Positions 6,421 through 15,363 of a DNA stretch of 44,068 nucleotides are shown piece by piece (position 1 is the first letter of the stretch; each line of letters begins with the position of its first letter). The notes under the pieces were generated by a model. It was given only the letters and a program-made list of their open reading frames with translations, was not told where the DNA came from and did no database searches. A program made the position numbers and the translations under genes. The stretch spans positions 1 through 44,068 of the forward strand of contig NZ_JODY01000045.1 of NCBI RefSeq assembly GCF_000718015.1, read 5' to 3'. The DNA comes from Streptomyces catenulae (lineage in GTDB: Bacteria; Actinomycetota; Actinomycetes; Streptomycetales; Streptomycetaceae).

Positions 6421-8910
6421 ATGTCGCCGCTGCGGGATACCGGCGTGGAGCCGGAAGCGGAACATCCGGGATATGCGGGGCAGTACCGGCTGGAGGCGCG
6501 GCTGGGCGCGGGCGGGATGGGCGAGGTGCACCTCGCCCGTTCGCCGTCGGGGCTGCCGCTCGCGGTCAAGGTCATCCATGCGGAGTTCGCGCAGGATCCG
6601 GAGTTCCGGGGGCGGTTCCGGCAGGAGGTGGCGGCCGCCCGGCGGGTCAGCGGGGCGTTCACCGCGCCCGTCGTGGACGCGGACCCGGACGCCGACCGGC
6701 CGTGGATGGCGACGCTGCACATCTCCGGGCCGACCCTTGCCGAGCAGGTGAAGCGGAACGGGCCGCTGCCGCCCGGTGAGGTGCGGGCGCTGGCCTGCGG
6801 CCTCGCCGAGGCGCTGCGCGACATCCACCGCGCCGGGGTGGTGCACCGCGATCTGAAGCCGAGCAACGTCCTGTTGGCGGCGGACGGTCCGAAGGTCATC
6901 GACTTCGGGATCTCGCGGCCGTCCGACAGCGAGATGCGGACCGAGACCGGAAAGCTCATCGGGACGCCGCCGTTCATGGCGCCCGAGCAGTTCCAGCGGC
7001 CGCGGGAGGTGGGTCCGCAGGCGGACGTCTTCGCGCTGGGGTCGGTGCTGGTGCACGCCGCGACGGGCCGGGGGCCGTTCGACTCGGACAGCCCGTACCT
7101 GGTCGCGTACCAGGTGGTGCACGACGAGGCCGATCTGGACGGGGTGCCGGAGGAGTTGACGCCGCTGATCGCCGCCTGTCTGGCGAAGGATCCGGCGGAC
7201 CGGCCGACGCCGCGCGCCCTGATGGACCGGCTGCGGACGGATCTGCCGACCGAGATCCATCTCGACCTGTGGGAGCGGCTGGCCGAGGGCGGCCCGTCCG
7301 ACACCCCGGTGGGTCTCGCGGCCACGCCGCGCATTCCGGGGCAGGCGGGGCCGCCCGACGATTCGCTCGTTCCGGGGAAATCGGGGACGCCGGGACGGGC
7401 GCCCGCTGCGGGATGGCCCGCCGCGGACGCGCCGTCCGCGGCGGTGACGCACGTACGGGATGCCCTGCGGGACGTGACGGAGGGGGAACCCGGCGCCGGG
7501 CCGGAGGATGCGTTCCGGGGTGGAACGGAGTCCGGCGCGGGGCCCGCGTTCCAGGGTGGAACGGATCCGGATGCCATCCCGGGTACCGCGTTCGGGGGTG
7601 GAACGGAGTCCGGTGCCGGAGCCGCGTTCCAGGGTGGAACGGATCCGGATGCCGAGGCTCCGGCGCGTCCCTCGGACGGGGTCCCGGGGGCGGCGCGGCG
7701 TCCGCGTCGGCGGCTCCTCATCTGGGCTGCTGCCGCGCTCGCCACCGCGCTGACCGGCGGTTTCGTCATCGTCCACGCCGCGTCCGGCGACGGGACACCG
7801 CGCCGTCCCGCGGCCTCCCCCAGCACCGCGTTCCACCCCTGGCGTACGACGCTGCTGCCGCGTCCCGCCGGGTACGAGGCGGAGATGCCGGCGTGTGCGG
7901 CGGGGAGCGGCGGGGCCGTGTTCTGTACACAGCGCGGGGTGAGCGCCGCCCGGCTCGACCCGGCGACCGGCACGGTGGTGTGGCGCCGCGCCGCGCCGCC
8001 GCCGGGGAAGACGGACACCGCGCCGCCCGCCCCGCAGCTCTCCGGCGGGCTGCTCTACGTCACCTCCGCCGACCGCACCGAGCTGAGCGCGCTCGACCCG
8101 TCCGCCGAGGGCCGGGGCCGTACCCGTTGGTCCCTCGACCTCACCGCCTACCAGGGCGGCGCCGCCGTCGCCGGGAACACCGTCCTGCTGACCGCCGCCG
8201 ACGGCACCGTCACCGCCCTCGACAGCGCCACCCACCGCACCCGTTGGCACCGCGCGTTCGCCGGGCACGCGCTGCCCTCGTTCCGGACGTACGGGGCCGA
8301 CTCCCGTACCGCGTACGCCGCCGAGAACAGCGCCGACGGCACGTCCACGCAGGTCACCGCGGTCGACCCGGCGTCCGGCGAGGTCCGCTGGCACGCCCGG
8401 CTGCCCGGGATGCTGACGGTCGCCGGGGCGGGCGCCTCCGGGTCGCTCTATCTCACGGTCGGTGAGCCGCAGCTCGTCTCCCGGACCACCGCCGTCGTCC
8501 GCTACGACCCGCAGGCCCGGCGCAGCCGCCGGTTCCCGCTGGCCGCGCCGCTGGACGGGGTGCTCGCGGCGGTGCGCGGCGAGACGGCGTATCTGCTGGC
8601 CGAGGGCGGTGCGCTACAGGCTGTCGGGGCGCGGACGTGGGACGTCGAGACCTCCGTGGCGCGCGGCTCCGCGCCCGTCGTGACGGCCGACGACCGGCTG
8701 TACTTCTCCTCCGCCGACGGCCGTCTCCTCTCCCTCGACGCCCGGAACGGTGAACTGACCGGTCAGACCCCGCCGCGCCTCAAGGCCACCCGCCACCACG
8801 GTTTCCTGGAGACCGTGCCCGCGCCCGCGCCGTACGGCGACCGGGTCTTCGGGGCGTCCCCGGACGGCACGGTCCTCGCCGCGGCGGCGAAGGACCCGGC
8901 CTCCTGGTGA
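6421..8910 (+). CDS. Receptor Ser/Thr protein kinase with PQQ-like beta-propeller
   Basis: An 829-residue Hanks-type kinase. The cytoplasmic kinase domain spans about residues 20-280: glycine loop GAGGMGEVHLA, catalytic Lys50 in LAVKVI, HRDLKPSN with Asp144, DFG-type DFGIS at Asp161, and GTPPFMAPEQ with Glu189. A linker rich in Gly/Asp/Pro (about 290-430) contains two 26-residue repeats encoded at 7510-7587 and 7588-7662. One transmembrane helix follows at about 432-454. The extracellular part (about 470-829) has repeated blades such as GGLLYVTSADRTELSALD and RLYFSSADGRLLSLDARNG, typical of PQQ-like/WD40 propellers that sense ligands. It probably transmits an envelope signal by phosphorylation; the ligand is unknown. 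Start ATG has GGGGGTGG upstream. Confidence 0.93.
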   Translation: MSPLRDTGVEPEAEHPGYAGQYRLEARLGAGGMGEVHLARSPSGLPLAVKVIHAEFAQDPEFRGRFRQEVAAARRVSGAFTAPVVDADPDADRPWMATLHISGPTLAEQVKRNGPLPPGEVRALACGLAEALRDIHRAGVVHRDLKPSNVLLAADGPKVIDFGISRPSDSEMRTETGKLIGTPPFMAPEQFQRPREVGPQADVFALGSVLVHAATGRGPFDSDSPYLVAYQVVHDEADLDGVPEELTPLIAACLAKDPADRPTPRALMDRLRTDLPTEIHLDLWERLAEGGPSDTPVGLAATPRIPGQAGPPDDSLVPGKSGTPGRAPAAGWPAADAPSAAVTHVRDALRDVTEGEPGAGPEDAFRGGTESGAGPAFQGGTDPDAIPGTAFGGGTESGAGAAFQGGTDPDAEAPARPSDGVPGAARRPRRRLLIWAAAALATALTGGFVIVHAASGDGTPRRPAASPSTAFHPWRTTLLPRPAGYEAEMPACAAGSGGAVFCTQRGVSAARLDPATGTVVWRRAAPPPGKTDTAPPAPQLSGGLLYVTSADRTELSALDPSAEGRGRTRWSLDLTAYQGGAAVAGNTVLLTAADGTVTALDSATHRTRWHRAFAGHALPSFRTYGADSRTAYAAENSADGTSTQVTAVDPASGEVRWHARLPGMLTVAGAGASGSLYLTVGEPQLVSRTTAVVRYDPQARRSRRFPLAAPLDGVLAAVRGETAYLLAEGGALQAVGARTWDVETSVARGSAPVVTADDRLYFSSADGRLLSLDARNGELTGQTPPRLKATRHHGFLETVPAPAPYGDRVFGASPDGTVLAAAAKDPASW
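7510..7662 (+). repeat. In-frame 78-bp tandem repeat in the kinase linker
   Basis: Two units of 78 bases, starting at 7510 and 7588, each encode a version of AFRGGTESGAGPAFQGGTDP inside the juxtamembrane linker. Each unit itself contains GCGTTCC...GGTGGAACGGA twice, the same GGAACG sequence that recurs between genes in this window. Confidence 0.85.
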
Positions 8911-9080
8911 CCGGCCGTTCCACCGTCGGTCCCGGGTCGGCCCGCCGTCCCGACCGCCGTTGTGCACCTGACGGCGTGCCAGGGACGGTCCGTCGAGCAT
9001 CCGAAAATAGGCAATGAACGCGTAAAACCGACTGCTAATGTCGCGAGTTCGGCTCTTTCGGATTGATACGAGGACTTCCT
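8911..9080. other. Intergenic region before the DUF4352-like gene
   Basis: It holds an A/T-richer patch. TAATGT at 9036-9041 is a possible -10 box, with ATGAAC at 9014-9019 as a weak -35 and a 16-base spacer. The transcript would start about 30 bases before the ATG at 9081. Confidence 0.3.
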
Positions 9081-9971
9081 ATGAGTGTGCCCGCTCCGCC
9101 CGGAGACCAGCAGCCCACCGGCAGACCCGACGGCGCCGGGCGCGACCCCTGGGCACCGCCGCCGCCCGGGGCGGAGCCGGTCGGGCCGGCGCCGTATCCG
9201 GTGGTGGCTCCGTGGGGCGCACCGCAGCCCCGTAACGGCATGGGCATCAGCGCGCTGGTGCTCGGCTTCACCGGTGTCGTGCTCGCCGCCTTCATCGTGC
9301 TGTTCTGGCTGGCGTGGCTGCCCGCGGTGCTGGCCCTGATATTCGGCGGCATCGGCATCTCGCAGGCGCGCAAGGGCGTGGCGACGAACCGGGGGATGGC
9401 GCTGGCCGGTGTGCTTCTGGGCGGCCTCGGGCTGCTGATCTCCACCGCGAGCCTGATCTTCACGGTGGTGCTCGTGGACAAGGCGATCGACCACGCGCGC
9501 ACCGAGATCAAGGAGGCCAAAGCCTCCGCGCAGGCGTCCCGGAAGGCGGAGGCGGCGGCGGAGAAGGCCCGCCACCTGGCGTTCGGGGAGACGTACACCT
9601 TCTCCGACGGGCTGAAGGTGACGGTCGGCAAGCCGGTGCCGTTCACACCGGACGAGTTCGCCAACGGGCACGCCGAGGGCAACAAGGCGATCGAGGTCAC
9701 CGTCACCGTGGTCAACACGGGTGAGAAGCGGGTGCGGATCAAGACCGGGCTGCCGGACGTCAGCGACGCGGACGGCGCGTCGGCGGAGTTGGTGATCGAC
9801 GGCAGCGGGCGGCAGAAGGTCCTCGACGGCTATGTCCTGCCGGGGCGGACGATGGTCGGCGCGTACGCGTTCTCGCTGCCGCCGAAGGCCGCCGGGAGGG
9901 CGGAGGTTGAGTTCAGCCCGGACGCGATGGAGTTGGACGACGCGTATTGGAGCGGGCGTCTGGGGCACTGA
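9081..9971 (+). CDS. DUF4190/DUF4352-type membrane protein
   Basis: A 296-residue protein. A Pro-rich cytoplasmic head (1-50) is followed by hydrophobic segments at about 55-95 and 105-131 with the glycine-rich pattern ALIFGGIGISQARKG / GMALAGVLLGGLGLL typical of DUF4190. A charged Ala/Lys/Glu helix (133-166), likely a coiled coil, leads to an extracytoplasmic domain (about 168-296) resembling DUF4352/TelA-like immunoglobulin folds (IEVTVTVVNTGEKRVRI). Function is unknown. The start ATG at 9081 has GAGGA at good spacing; a TTG at 9063 in the same frame is not needed. It follows the kinase gene on the same strand, with its own likely promoter. Confidence 0.8.
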   Translation: MSVPAPPGDQQPTGRPDGAGRDPWAPPPPGAEPVGPAPYPVVAPWGAPQPRNGMGISALVLGFTGVVLAAFIVLFWLAWLPAVLALIFGGIGISQARKGVATNRGMALAGVLLGGLGLLISTASLIFTVVLVDKAIDHARTEIKEAKASAQASRKAEAAAEKARHLAFGETYTFSDGLKVTVGKPVPFTPDEFANGHAEGNKAIEVTVTVVNTGEKRVRIKTGLPDVSDADGASAELVIDGSGRQKVLDGYVLPGRTMVGAYAFSLPPKAAGRAEVEFSPDAMELDDAYWSGRLGH

Positions 9972-9990
9972 CGTCCCACGGGGAGCGGGC

Positions 9991-10662
9991 TCAGTGGAAG
10001 AGGGTGCCGGTCCGCTCGCCGATGGCCTGTTTGCGGCGGAAGTAGTCGTTGATGATCGTGCGGTAGAGGTCGGCGTCGGGGCGGGCCCAGTTGCGCATCA
10101 GCTCGCAGCCGAAGGCGAGTGAGGTGATCGGCCGGGCGCCTGCCTGTGTCATCCGCTCGATCGCGGTGGCGTGGGTGACCGGCGAGACGCCGCCGACCGC
10201 GTCGATCACCGGGTAGATCTCGAAGCCCTCGCGGAGCATGTCCAGGGTGGGGAAGGCGAGGCAGACCTCGGTCCACAGTCCGGCCATGACGATCTTCCGG
10301 CGGCCGGTCATCCGTACGGCGGCGCGGAAATCGGCGTCCTCCCAGGAGTTGACCCCGGTGCGGTCGATCTCCGGGACGCCGGGCAGCTCCGCGGTCAACT
10401 CGGGGACGGTGGGTTTGTTGACGCCCATCCCGACGGCGACGGTGCTCAGCACGGTCGGGATCGCGTAGGCGCGGGCCAGTTTGGCCAGGGTGACGGCGCC
10501 GAGGTCGATCTCCTCGCGGCTCGCCGAGCCGACGGTGGCGTACTGGCCCTCCTGGTAGTCGATGAGGACGACGGCGCAGTTGTCCGGGGTGAGCAGGGAA
10601 TCGGCGGCCGGGTCCCGAACCGGCTCGGGGTCCGTTTTGGCGTGCGCGGCATCGGCGGTCAT
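9991..10662 (-). CDS. Isochorismatase-family cysteine hydrolase
   Basis: A 223-residue hydrolase of the isochorismatase superfamily, closest by eye to YcaC-type proteins. Likely catalytic residues are Asp35 in VVLIDYQEGQ, Lys83 in GVNKPTVPEL (tentative) and Cys134 in AGLWTEVCLAF. The family cleaves amide or enol-ether bonds in small molecules; the true substrate of YcaC-like members is unsettled. There is no sign that it belongs to a siderophore cluster here. The start at 10662 (MTADAAH) has GGAAGGGA upstream; the longer frame to 10875 is not supported by any motif. Confidence 0.88.
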   Translation of the reverse strand: MTADAAHAKTDPEPVRDPAADSLLTPDNCAVVLIDYQEGQYATVGSASREEIDLGAVTLAKLARAYAIPTVLSTVAVGMGVNKPTVPELTAELPGVPEIDRTGVNSWEDADFRAAVRMTGRRKIVMAGLWTEVCLAFPTLDMLREGFEIYPVIDAVGGVSPVTHATAIERMTQAGARPITSLAFGCELMRNWARPDADLYRTIINDYFRRKQAIGERTGTLFH

Positions 10663-10837
10663 GACGTGTCCCTTCCGTGTCCGGGGCGGTACGGACGGCG
10701 CGGGCGGAGGTCGGCGAGCAGACCGCACCGGGCCGCCCCGCCTTCCCCAGCGTCTCAGGAACCGGGCGCATCCGCTCGGGCCCGACCCCGCACCGGACCG
10801 CGCGGCAGGCGGGCCGAGGCGGTCCCCGCGCTCCGCC

Positions 10838-11441
10838 TCAACCCTTGGCCCAGTCGGGCCAGACGAACTCGTCACCGGGGTAGCCGGGCTCGGCCGGGTA
10901 CCAGGCGGCGAAGAACGGCTTCAGGTCCTTGCCGGAATGCTGTTCCAGGGACGTCCGGAACGCGTCCCAGGCGGTGGGACGCCCGGCGTGGGCGGGCAGC
11001 CGGTCCTTCAGCGCGCGCTCGAACGCCGCGTCCCCGACCAGCCGCCGGAGCGCGTACATGCTGACGTCGCTCACGGTGTACACGCTCGGCTGTTCCCACC
11101 TGATGGCCTTCACCCGCTCCCGGTACCTCGCGACGAGGTCCACGTCCCGGAACGGCTTCCAGCCAGGCCCACTGGAGAGAGGTGGGGAGGGTCTCCGCCA
11201 CGTAGTCTCCCGGGTCGGAACGGCTTCCAGCCAGGTGTGGGCCGGCTCGTGGGCCAGGACGTCCTGGGGGGGGTGGGACGCGTTCCCTCGCCGTCCGCGT
11301 ATTCCAGGGCCATGGAAATGGTGTTCCCACCGCCGGGACCGCTCCCGGGGCCGACGCCGTGGCCGTCGCCGCGACTCCCGGGGTGGAGAGCAGGGTTGCC
11401 GCCGTCACGGCGGTGGCACAGAGGTTCTTTCGGGCGCTCAT
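10838..11441 (-). pseudogene. Degraded secreted M1-type peptidase gene
   Basis: Pieces of one secreted peptidase lie in three frames. The first is a signal peptide, MSARKNLCATAVTAATLL, ending near ATASA (frame of 11441). The second contains NTISMALEYADGEGTRPTPP, which resembles the region just before the M1 zinc site. The third reads QDVLAHEPAHTWLEAVP and then runs openly to LKPFFAAWYPAEPGYPG and the stop at 10838. The zinc-site segment HEPAH would be an HEXXH core. A frame break falls in a run of eight C/G at 11266-11273. A 20-bp direct repeat (11148-11167 and 11216-11235), 68 bp apart, disturbs the middle, and the expected glutamate helix and about 250 residues are missing. It resembles the C-terminal half of the family of the intact gene at 2744. 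A sequencing error alone would not restore it. Confidence 0.7.
11148..11235. repeat. 20-bp direct repeat inside the peptidase remnant
   Basis: CGGAACGGCTTCCAGCCAGG occurs exactly at 11148-11167 and 11216-11235, a period of 68 bases. Because 68 is not a multiple of three, a duplication of this size would shift the reading frame. Confidence 0.9.
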
Positions 11442-11628
11442 GGCCCCGACCCTGGGAAGGCGGTGTGCGCGCGGGATTCGCGGCGGATGACGCTTCCGTG
11501 ACGGGGCCGCCGCCCAGGGCGCGGGCGGACCCGCAAGGGGCCAACCCGTAGGGGAGAAGCCGCTCTTGAGGGTCTGTCGCCGCGGGGCCCGGGCTCCCCC
11601 ATACTGGGCGGCGACGACAGGAGAGACC

Positions 11629-12555
11629 ATGGCATCCACTGTCCCGAGCCCCTACTCCAGCGCCGTCCACTGGCCCGTGGGGGAGGCGACCCTGACGGCC
11701 CTCAGCGACGGGTTCTTCGCCGCCGATCTGGCGACCGTCCTCCCGCGGTTCGACACCGGGGAGGCGGCGCGCCTCCAGAAGGCGTCGCACCGGCCGGAGT
11801 GCGCCGCGCTCACCCACACCATGTACCTGCTCCGCGGGCCGGGGCACGGGCCCGCGCTGGTCGACGCGGGCATGGGGCACGGCTGGGGCCCCACACTCGG
11901 GCAGCTGCCGCGCGCGCTGGCCGGGACCGGCGTACGGCCCGAGGAGATCGAGACCGTACTCCTCACCCATCTCCATCTGGACCACGCGGGCGGCCTCGTC
12001 ACCGCCGACGGCGACCCGCTCTTCCCGCGCGCCGAGGTCGTGCTCGCCGCCGAGGAGCTGGCGTACTGGCTGCCGGACGGCGTCGGTACGCCGGTGCCGG
12101 AGCCCGCCGCGGGGCTGCCGCCGTGGGCGCCGGAGATCACCCGCGCCGGTGCGGCCCGCGCCCTGGCGCCGTACCGGGAGCGGATCCGGACGTTCACCGG
12201 CGAACGCGGCGTCCTGCCGGGCCTCACGGCGTTCCCGCTGCCCGGCCACACACCGGGCCACTACGGCTACCGGCTCACCGGCGGCGGGCGGACCGTCCTT
12301 CTCGTCGGCGATCTGCTGCATCTCCCGGCCGTCCAGGGGCCGCGCCCCGACGCCACCGTCGTCTTCGACGTGGACGCCCCGGCCGCGGCCCGCACCCGGG
12401 AGGCGGTGCTGCGCGGCGCGGCGGCGGACGGTGCGCTGCTCGCGGGCGCGCACACGGAGTACCCGGGGCTGAGCCGGGTGGAACGGCACGGGACGGGGTA
12501 CCGGCTCGTCCCCGAGCTGTGGATCAGCGCGATGCTGGCGGAGGCGGGACCGTGA
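11629..12555 (+). CDS. MBL-fold metallo-hydrolase
   Basis: A 308-residue metallo-beta-lactamase-fold hydrolase. The metal-binding signature THLHLDHAGG gives His114, His116, Asp118 and His119; further ligands are in FPLPGHTPGHYGY and LLVGDLLHL, and a late His is in LAGAHTEYPG. The layout matches the lactonase/glyoxalase-II-like subgroup rather than true beta-lactamases, and there is no signal peptide, so a cytoplasmic hydrolase of unknown small-molecule substrate is likely. The start at 11629 has AGGAGAG upstream. A CCCGTAGGGGA repeat lies upstream and two more lie just downstream. Confidence 0.9.
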   Translation: MASTVPSPYSSAVHWPVGEATLTALSDGFFAADLATVLPRFDTGEAARLQKASHRPECAALTHTMYLLRGPGHGPALVDAGMGHGWGPTLGQLPRALAGTGVRPEEIETVLLTHLHLDHAGGLVTADGDPLFPRAEVVLAAEELAYWLPDGVGTPVPEPAAGLPPWAPEITRAGAARALAPYRERIRTFTGERGVLPGLTAFPLPGHTPGHYGYRLTGGGRTVLLVGDLLHLPAVQGPRPDATVVFDVDAPAAARTREAVLRGAAADGALLAGAHTEYPGLSRVERHGTGYRLVPELWISAMLAEAGP

Positions 12556-12568
12556 GGAACGAACGGTG

Positions 12569-12637
12569 CCCGTAGGGGGAACGGTGCCCGTAGGGGACGG
12601 CCGGTGCCGCCCGTAGCTGTTACGGGACGGCCGTCCC
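12569..12637. terminator. Bidirectional terminator with CCCGTAGGGGA repeats
   Basis: GGGACGGCCG at 12594-12603 pairs with CGGCCGTCCC at 12628-12637, and an inner CCCGTA (12610-12615) pairs with TACGGG (12621-12626). The right arm is part of a perfect 14-bp palindrome at 12624-12637. Repeat copies at 12569-12579 and 12587-12597 overlap the left side. It lies between the convergent MBL-hydrolase and cseC genes. Confidence 0.7.
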
Positions 12638-13939
12638 TCAGCGCTCCGGCAGGTGGATCACCGGGAAGCTGCCCGTGGCCGTCGGGGCGTTCTCCGGGAG
12701 CCAGAGGATGGCGACGGCGCCGGTCGAGCCGTCGCCCAGTTCATCGGCGTTGCGGAAGGTGAGACGGGCCCCGAGGACCCGGGCCTGACCTGCGGCGATG
12801 GTCAGGCCGAGGCCATGGCCGCGGCCCGCGCGGTCGCTGCTGCCGGTACGGAAACGGCTCGGGCCCTCCTTGAGCAGCGCCTCCGGGAAGCCCTTGCCGT
12901 GGTCGCGGACCCGGATGATGCGACCCTCGACCATGACGTCGATCGGCGGTTTGCCGTGCCGGGCGGCGTTGGCGATGAGGTTGCCGAGGATGCGTTCCAG
13001 GCGGCGCGGGTCGGTGGTGACCTCCGCGTCCCGGACGATCTCGACCCCCACATCGGCGTTGAGGGCCCGCACCCGGCGGGCGACGAACTCACCGAGCGCC
13101 ACGTCCTGGAGTTCGGCGCGCTCCGCGTACCCGTCGAGGCGCGCCACCTCCAGCACGTCCTCGACGAGGGTCCGCAGCACCTGCGCCCGGTCGCGTACCA
13201 GCTCCGAGGGGCGGCCCGGGGGCAGCAGCTCGGCGGCGGTGAGGAGGCCGGTGACGGGGGTGCGCAGTTCGTGGGCGATGTCGGCGGTGACCCGGCGTTC
13301 CGCCTCGATGCGCTGCTGGAGCGCATCGTTCATCGCGTCGACCGCCCAGGCCAGATCGTCCGTCTCGTCCCGGATCCGGCCGCCGACCGCGTCCCGGATC
13401 CGGACCGAGGTGTCACCGTCCGCGAGCTTCCCGGCGGCGGCCGCGGCCTTCCGCAGCCGCTGCGAGAGACGGCCGCCGACCAGGACGCCGAGCGCGCAGC
13501 CGCCGACGACGACCGCGGTGGAGCCGACGAGCAGCGCCTGGTCGAGGTCGTCGAGGACCTTGAAGCGGTCGTAGTAGCGGCCGTGCATCGACAGGACCCG
13601 GCCGCCGCCGAGCGGGGAGGCGGCCCACACCTCGGGGGCGGCCTCGCCGTTGTCCTGGAGGTAGGTGGCGCGGGTGTTGGTGAGGACTTCCTTGCGCAGC
13701 TCCGCGGGGATCGCCGGGTCGTCGATCTTGGCGCTGAACAGCAGCTGGCCGGTCGACTCGTAGATCCGCTGGGTGGAGTTCAGCCGCTCGATCTGGACGT
13801 CACGGCTGTTGTCGAGCATCGAGGCACGCGCCGCGTTGTGCACGACGAGGCTCAGCGCCACCGCCACCAGCGCGCCGACCAGCGCGATGGCGGCGCTGAG
13901 CTTCCACCTCAGCCCCGTCCGCAGGGGGAGCCTCAACAC
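12638..13939 (-). CDS. cseC: Sensor histidine kinase CseC
   Basis: Membrane histidine kinase of the CseB-CseC envelope-stress system, 433 residues. TM helices at about 13-35 and 136-156 bracket an extracellular sensor loop of about 100 residues. A HAMP-like region follows. The H-box DIAHELRTPVTG carries His223; the N-box is NLIANAARHGKPP; the G-boxes are RVRDHGKGFP and GRGHGLGLTI. In S. coelicolor CseC senses cell-wall damage, for example by vancomycin, and phosphorylates CseB. The GTG start at 13939 lies 8 bases after the cseB stop, with AGAGG inside the cseB end, so the two are translationally close. A longer frame to 14071 would run inside cseB. Confidence 0.95.
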   Translation of the reverse strand: MLRLPLRTGLRWKLSAAIALVGALVAVALSLVVHNAARASMLDNSRDVQIERLNSTQRIYESTGQLLFSAKIDDPAIPAELRKEVLTNTRATYLQDNGEAAPEVWAASPLGGGRVLSMHGRYYDRFKVLDDLDQALLVGSTAVVVGGCALGVLVGGRLSQRLRKAAAAAGKLADGDTSVRIRDAVGGRIRDETDDLAWAVDAMNDALQQRIEAERRVTADIAHELRTPVTGLLTAAELLPPGRPSELVRDRAQVLRTLVEDVLEVARLDGYAERAELQDVALGEFVARRVRALNADVGVEIVRDAEVTTDPRRLERILGNLIANAARHGKPPIDVMVEGRIIRVRDHGKGFPEALLKEGPSRFRTGSSDRAGRGHGLGLTIAAGQARVLGARLTFRNADELGDGSTGAVAILWLPENAPTATGSFPVIHLPER

Positions 13940-13947
13940 CTGGCGCG

Positions 13948-14664
13948 TCAGCCTCTCAGCTTGTAGCCGAAGCCGCGGACCGTCTCGATGCGGTCCTGTC
14001 CGATCTTGCCGCGCAGCCGCTGGACGTGGACGTCGACGACGCGGGTGTCGCCGCCCCAGCCGTAGTCCCACACCCGCTCCAGCAGGCGGTCGCGGGTCAG
14101 AACGGTGCCGGGGGCGTCGGAGAACTCCAGCAGCAGGCGCATCTCGGTCGGCGTCAGCGCGACCGGCTCGCCGCCCTTGCGGACCTCCATGCCCTCGGTG
14201 TCGACCTCCAGGTCCCCGAAGCGGAGTATCGCCTCGGCGGGCCCGGCGTCGGCGCCGGACGCCTGGCCTCCGCTACGCGCGTCGGGGCCGCTGGCGTGGC
14301 CGAAGCGGCGCAGCACGGCGCGGATCCGGGCGACGAGGACGGCGCCGTCGAACGGCTTGGTGACGTAGTCGTCGGCACCGGCTTCCAGACCGAGGACGAC
14401 GTCGATGGAGTCGGCGCGCGCGGAGAGCATGATCACGGGGACGGTGGACTCGTCCCGGATGCGGCGGCAGAGGCTGACGCCGTCCAGACCCGGGACCATC
14501 ACGTCGAGGAGTGCGATGTCCGGCCGGTCGGCGCGGAACGCCTCCAGCCCGGCGAGGCCGTCGGGCATCGCGGTGACGACGAAGCCGTCGCGTTCCAGGG
14601 CGAGTTGGGTGGCCTCGCGGATGACGTCGTCGTCCTCGACGAAGAGCACATGGGTGTCGGCCAT
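13948..14664 (-). CDS. cseB: Response regulator CseB
   Basis: OmpR/PhoB-family response regulator, 238 residues. The receiver domain has the acidic pocket Glu10-Asp11-Asp12 and the phosphorylation site Asp54 in IALLDVMVPGLDG, with Lys in the DYVTKPFD loop. A short variable linker (about 125-145) leads to a winged-helix DNA-binding domain with DVHVQRLRGKIGQDRIETVRGFGYKL at the end. In S. coelicolor, phosphorylated CseB activates the sigE promoter, so the operon controls its own expression. The start at 14664 has GGAGGG upstream, and the gene lies 9 bases after cseA. Confidence 0.96.
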   Translation of the reverse strand: MADTHVLFVEDDDVIREATQLALERDGFVVTAMPDGLAGLEAFRADRPDIALLDVMVPGLDGVSLCRRIRDESTVPVIMLSARADSIDVVLGLEAGADDYVTKPFDGAVLVARIRAVLRRFGHASGPDARSGGQASGADAGPAEAILRFGDLEVDTEGMEVRKGGEPVALTPTEMRLLLEFSDAPGTVLTRDRLLERVWDYGWGGDTRVVDVHVQRLRGKIGQDRIETVRGFGYKLRG

Positions 14665-14673
14665 GCCGTTGTC

Positions 14674-15360
14674 TCAACCCTCCGATGTGTCGTCGTCTTC
14701 GGGCCCGGGGCCGTCGACGGTGGTCTTGCTGTAGTCCGTGTGGTAGCGGTCCAGCTCCGCGAAACGGTCGTGGGACCAGCGGTAGGTGGTCACGTCCTCA
14801 CCCGACGGGCAGCACACCTTGTCGCCGGTGCCGTAGGTCTGCTTGGAGACCTCCAGGTCCCCCTTGTTCACCCCGGCGGAGACGGACGGCTGCTCATCGC
14901 TGAACACGTTGTCATACCCGTCGCCGCCCGCGGCGCTCTTGCGGTAGACGTAGGCACCGATACCGATGGAATCCGCGCAGGTCATGACGTTGACGATGAC
15001 GTCGGGCGCCTTGCTGCCGGTGACTGAGGCGTACGTCACCTCGACCGGGTACGCGTCCGCGACGCAGGGCTTGGCGAGGGTCCGCTTCACCTCGCCGCTG
15101 ACCTTCGCGTCGCTCTTCAGCAGCGCCACCGCGTCGACCTTCTTCAGCGAGGCGCCGGAGGTGGGCGTGGGGTCGGCGGAGGGGGCGTGGCCGGGGGCGG
15201 GGGCGGTGCTGGTGGGCGTGCCCTCGCTGCGGACGCCCTCGCTGCCGGGGTGGCAGCCCGCGAGCAGCAGACCGAGCGCGGCCACCCCCGCCGTGGCCGC
15301 GCCGCCTGTGGTCAACCCGCCCGTGGTCAACCTGTTCCTGGTCAATCCGCTCCTGCTCAC
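14674..15360 (-). CDS. cseA: Lipoprotein CseA
   Basis: An exported lipoprotein of about 228 residues. The signal region ends in the lipobox GLLLAGC at about residues 30-36. A Pro/Ser/Thr linker is followed by a folded domain with several Cys (KPCVAD, VMTCAD, KVCCPSG) and a Glu/Asp-rich tail. In S. coelicolor CseA lies outside the membrane and its loss raises sigE expression, so it is thought to dampen CseC. The GTG at 15360 gives a good signal peptide, but no strong ribosome site is visible; a TTG further in, preceded by AGGAG, is an alternative. Position between sigE and cseB is the main support for the name. Confidence 0.88.
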   Translation of the reverse strand: MSRSGLTRNRLTTGGLTTGGAATAGVAALGLLLAGCHPGSEGVRSEGTPTSTAPAPGHAPSADPTPTSGASLKKVDAVALLKSDAKVSGEVKRTLAKPCVADAYPVEVTYASVTGSKAPDVIVNVMTCADSIGIGAYVYRKSAAGGDGYDNVFSDEQPSVSAGVNKGDLEVSKQTYGTGDKVCCPSGEDVTTYRWSHDRFAELDRYHTDYSKTTVDGPGPEDDDTSEG

Positions 15361-15363
15361 CGT

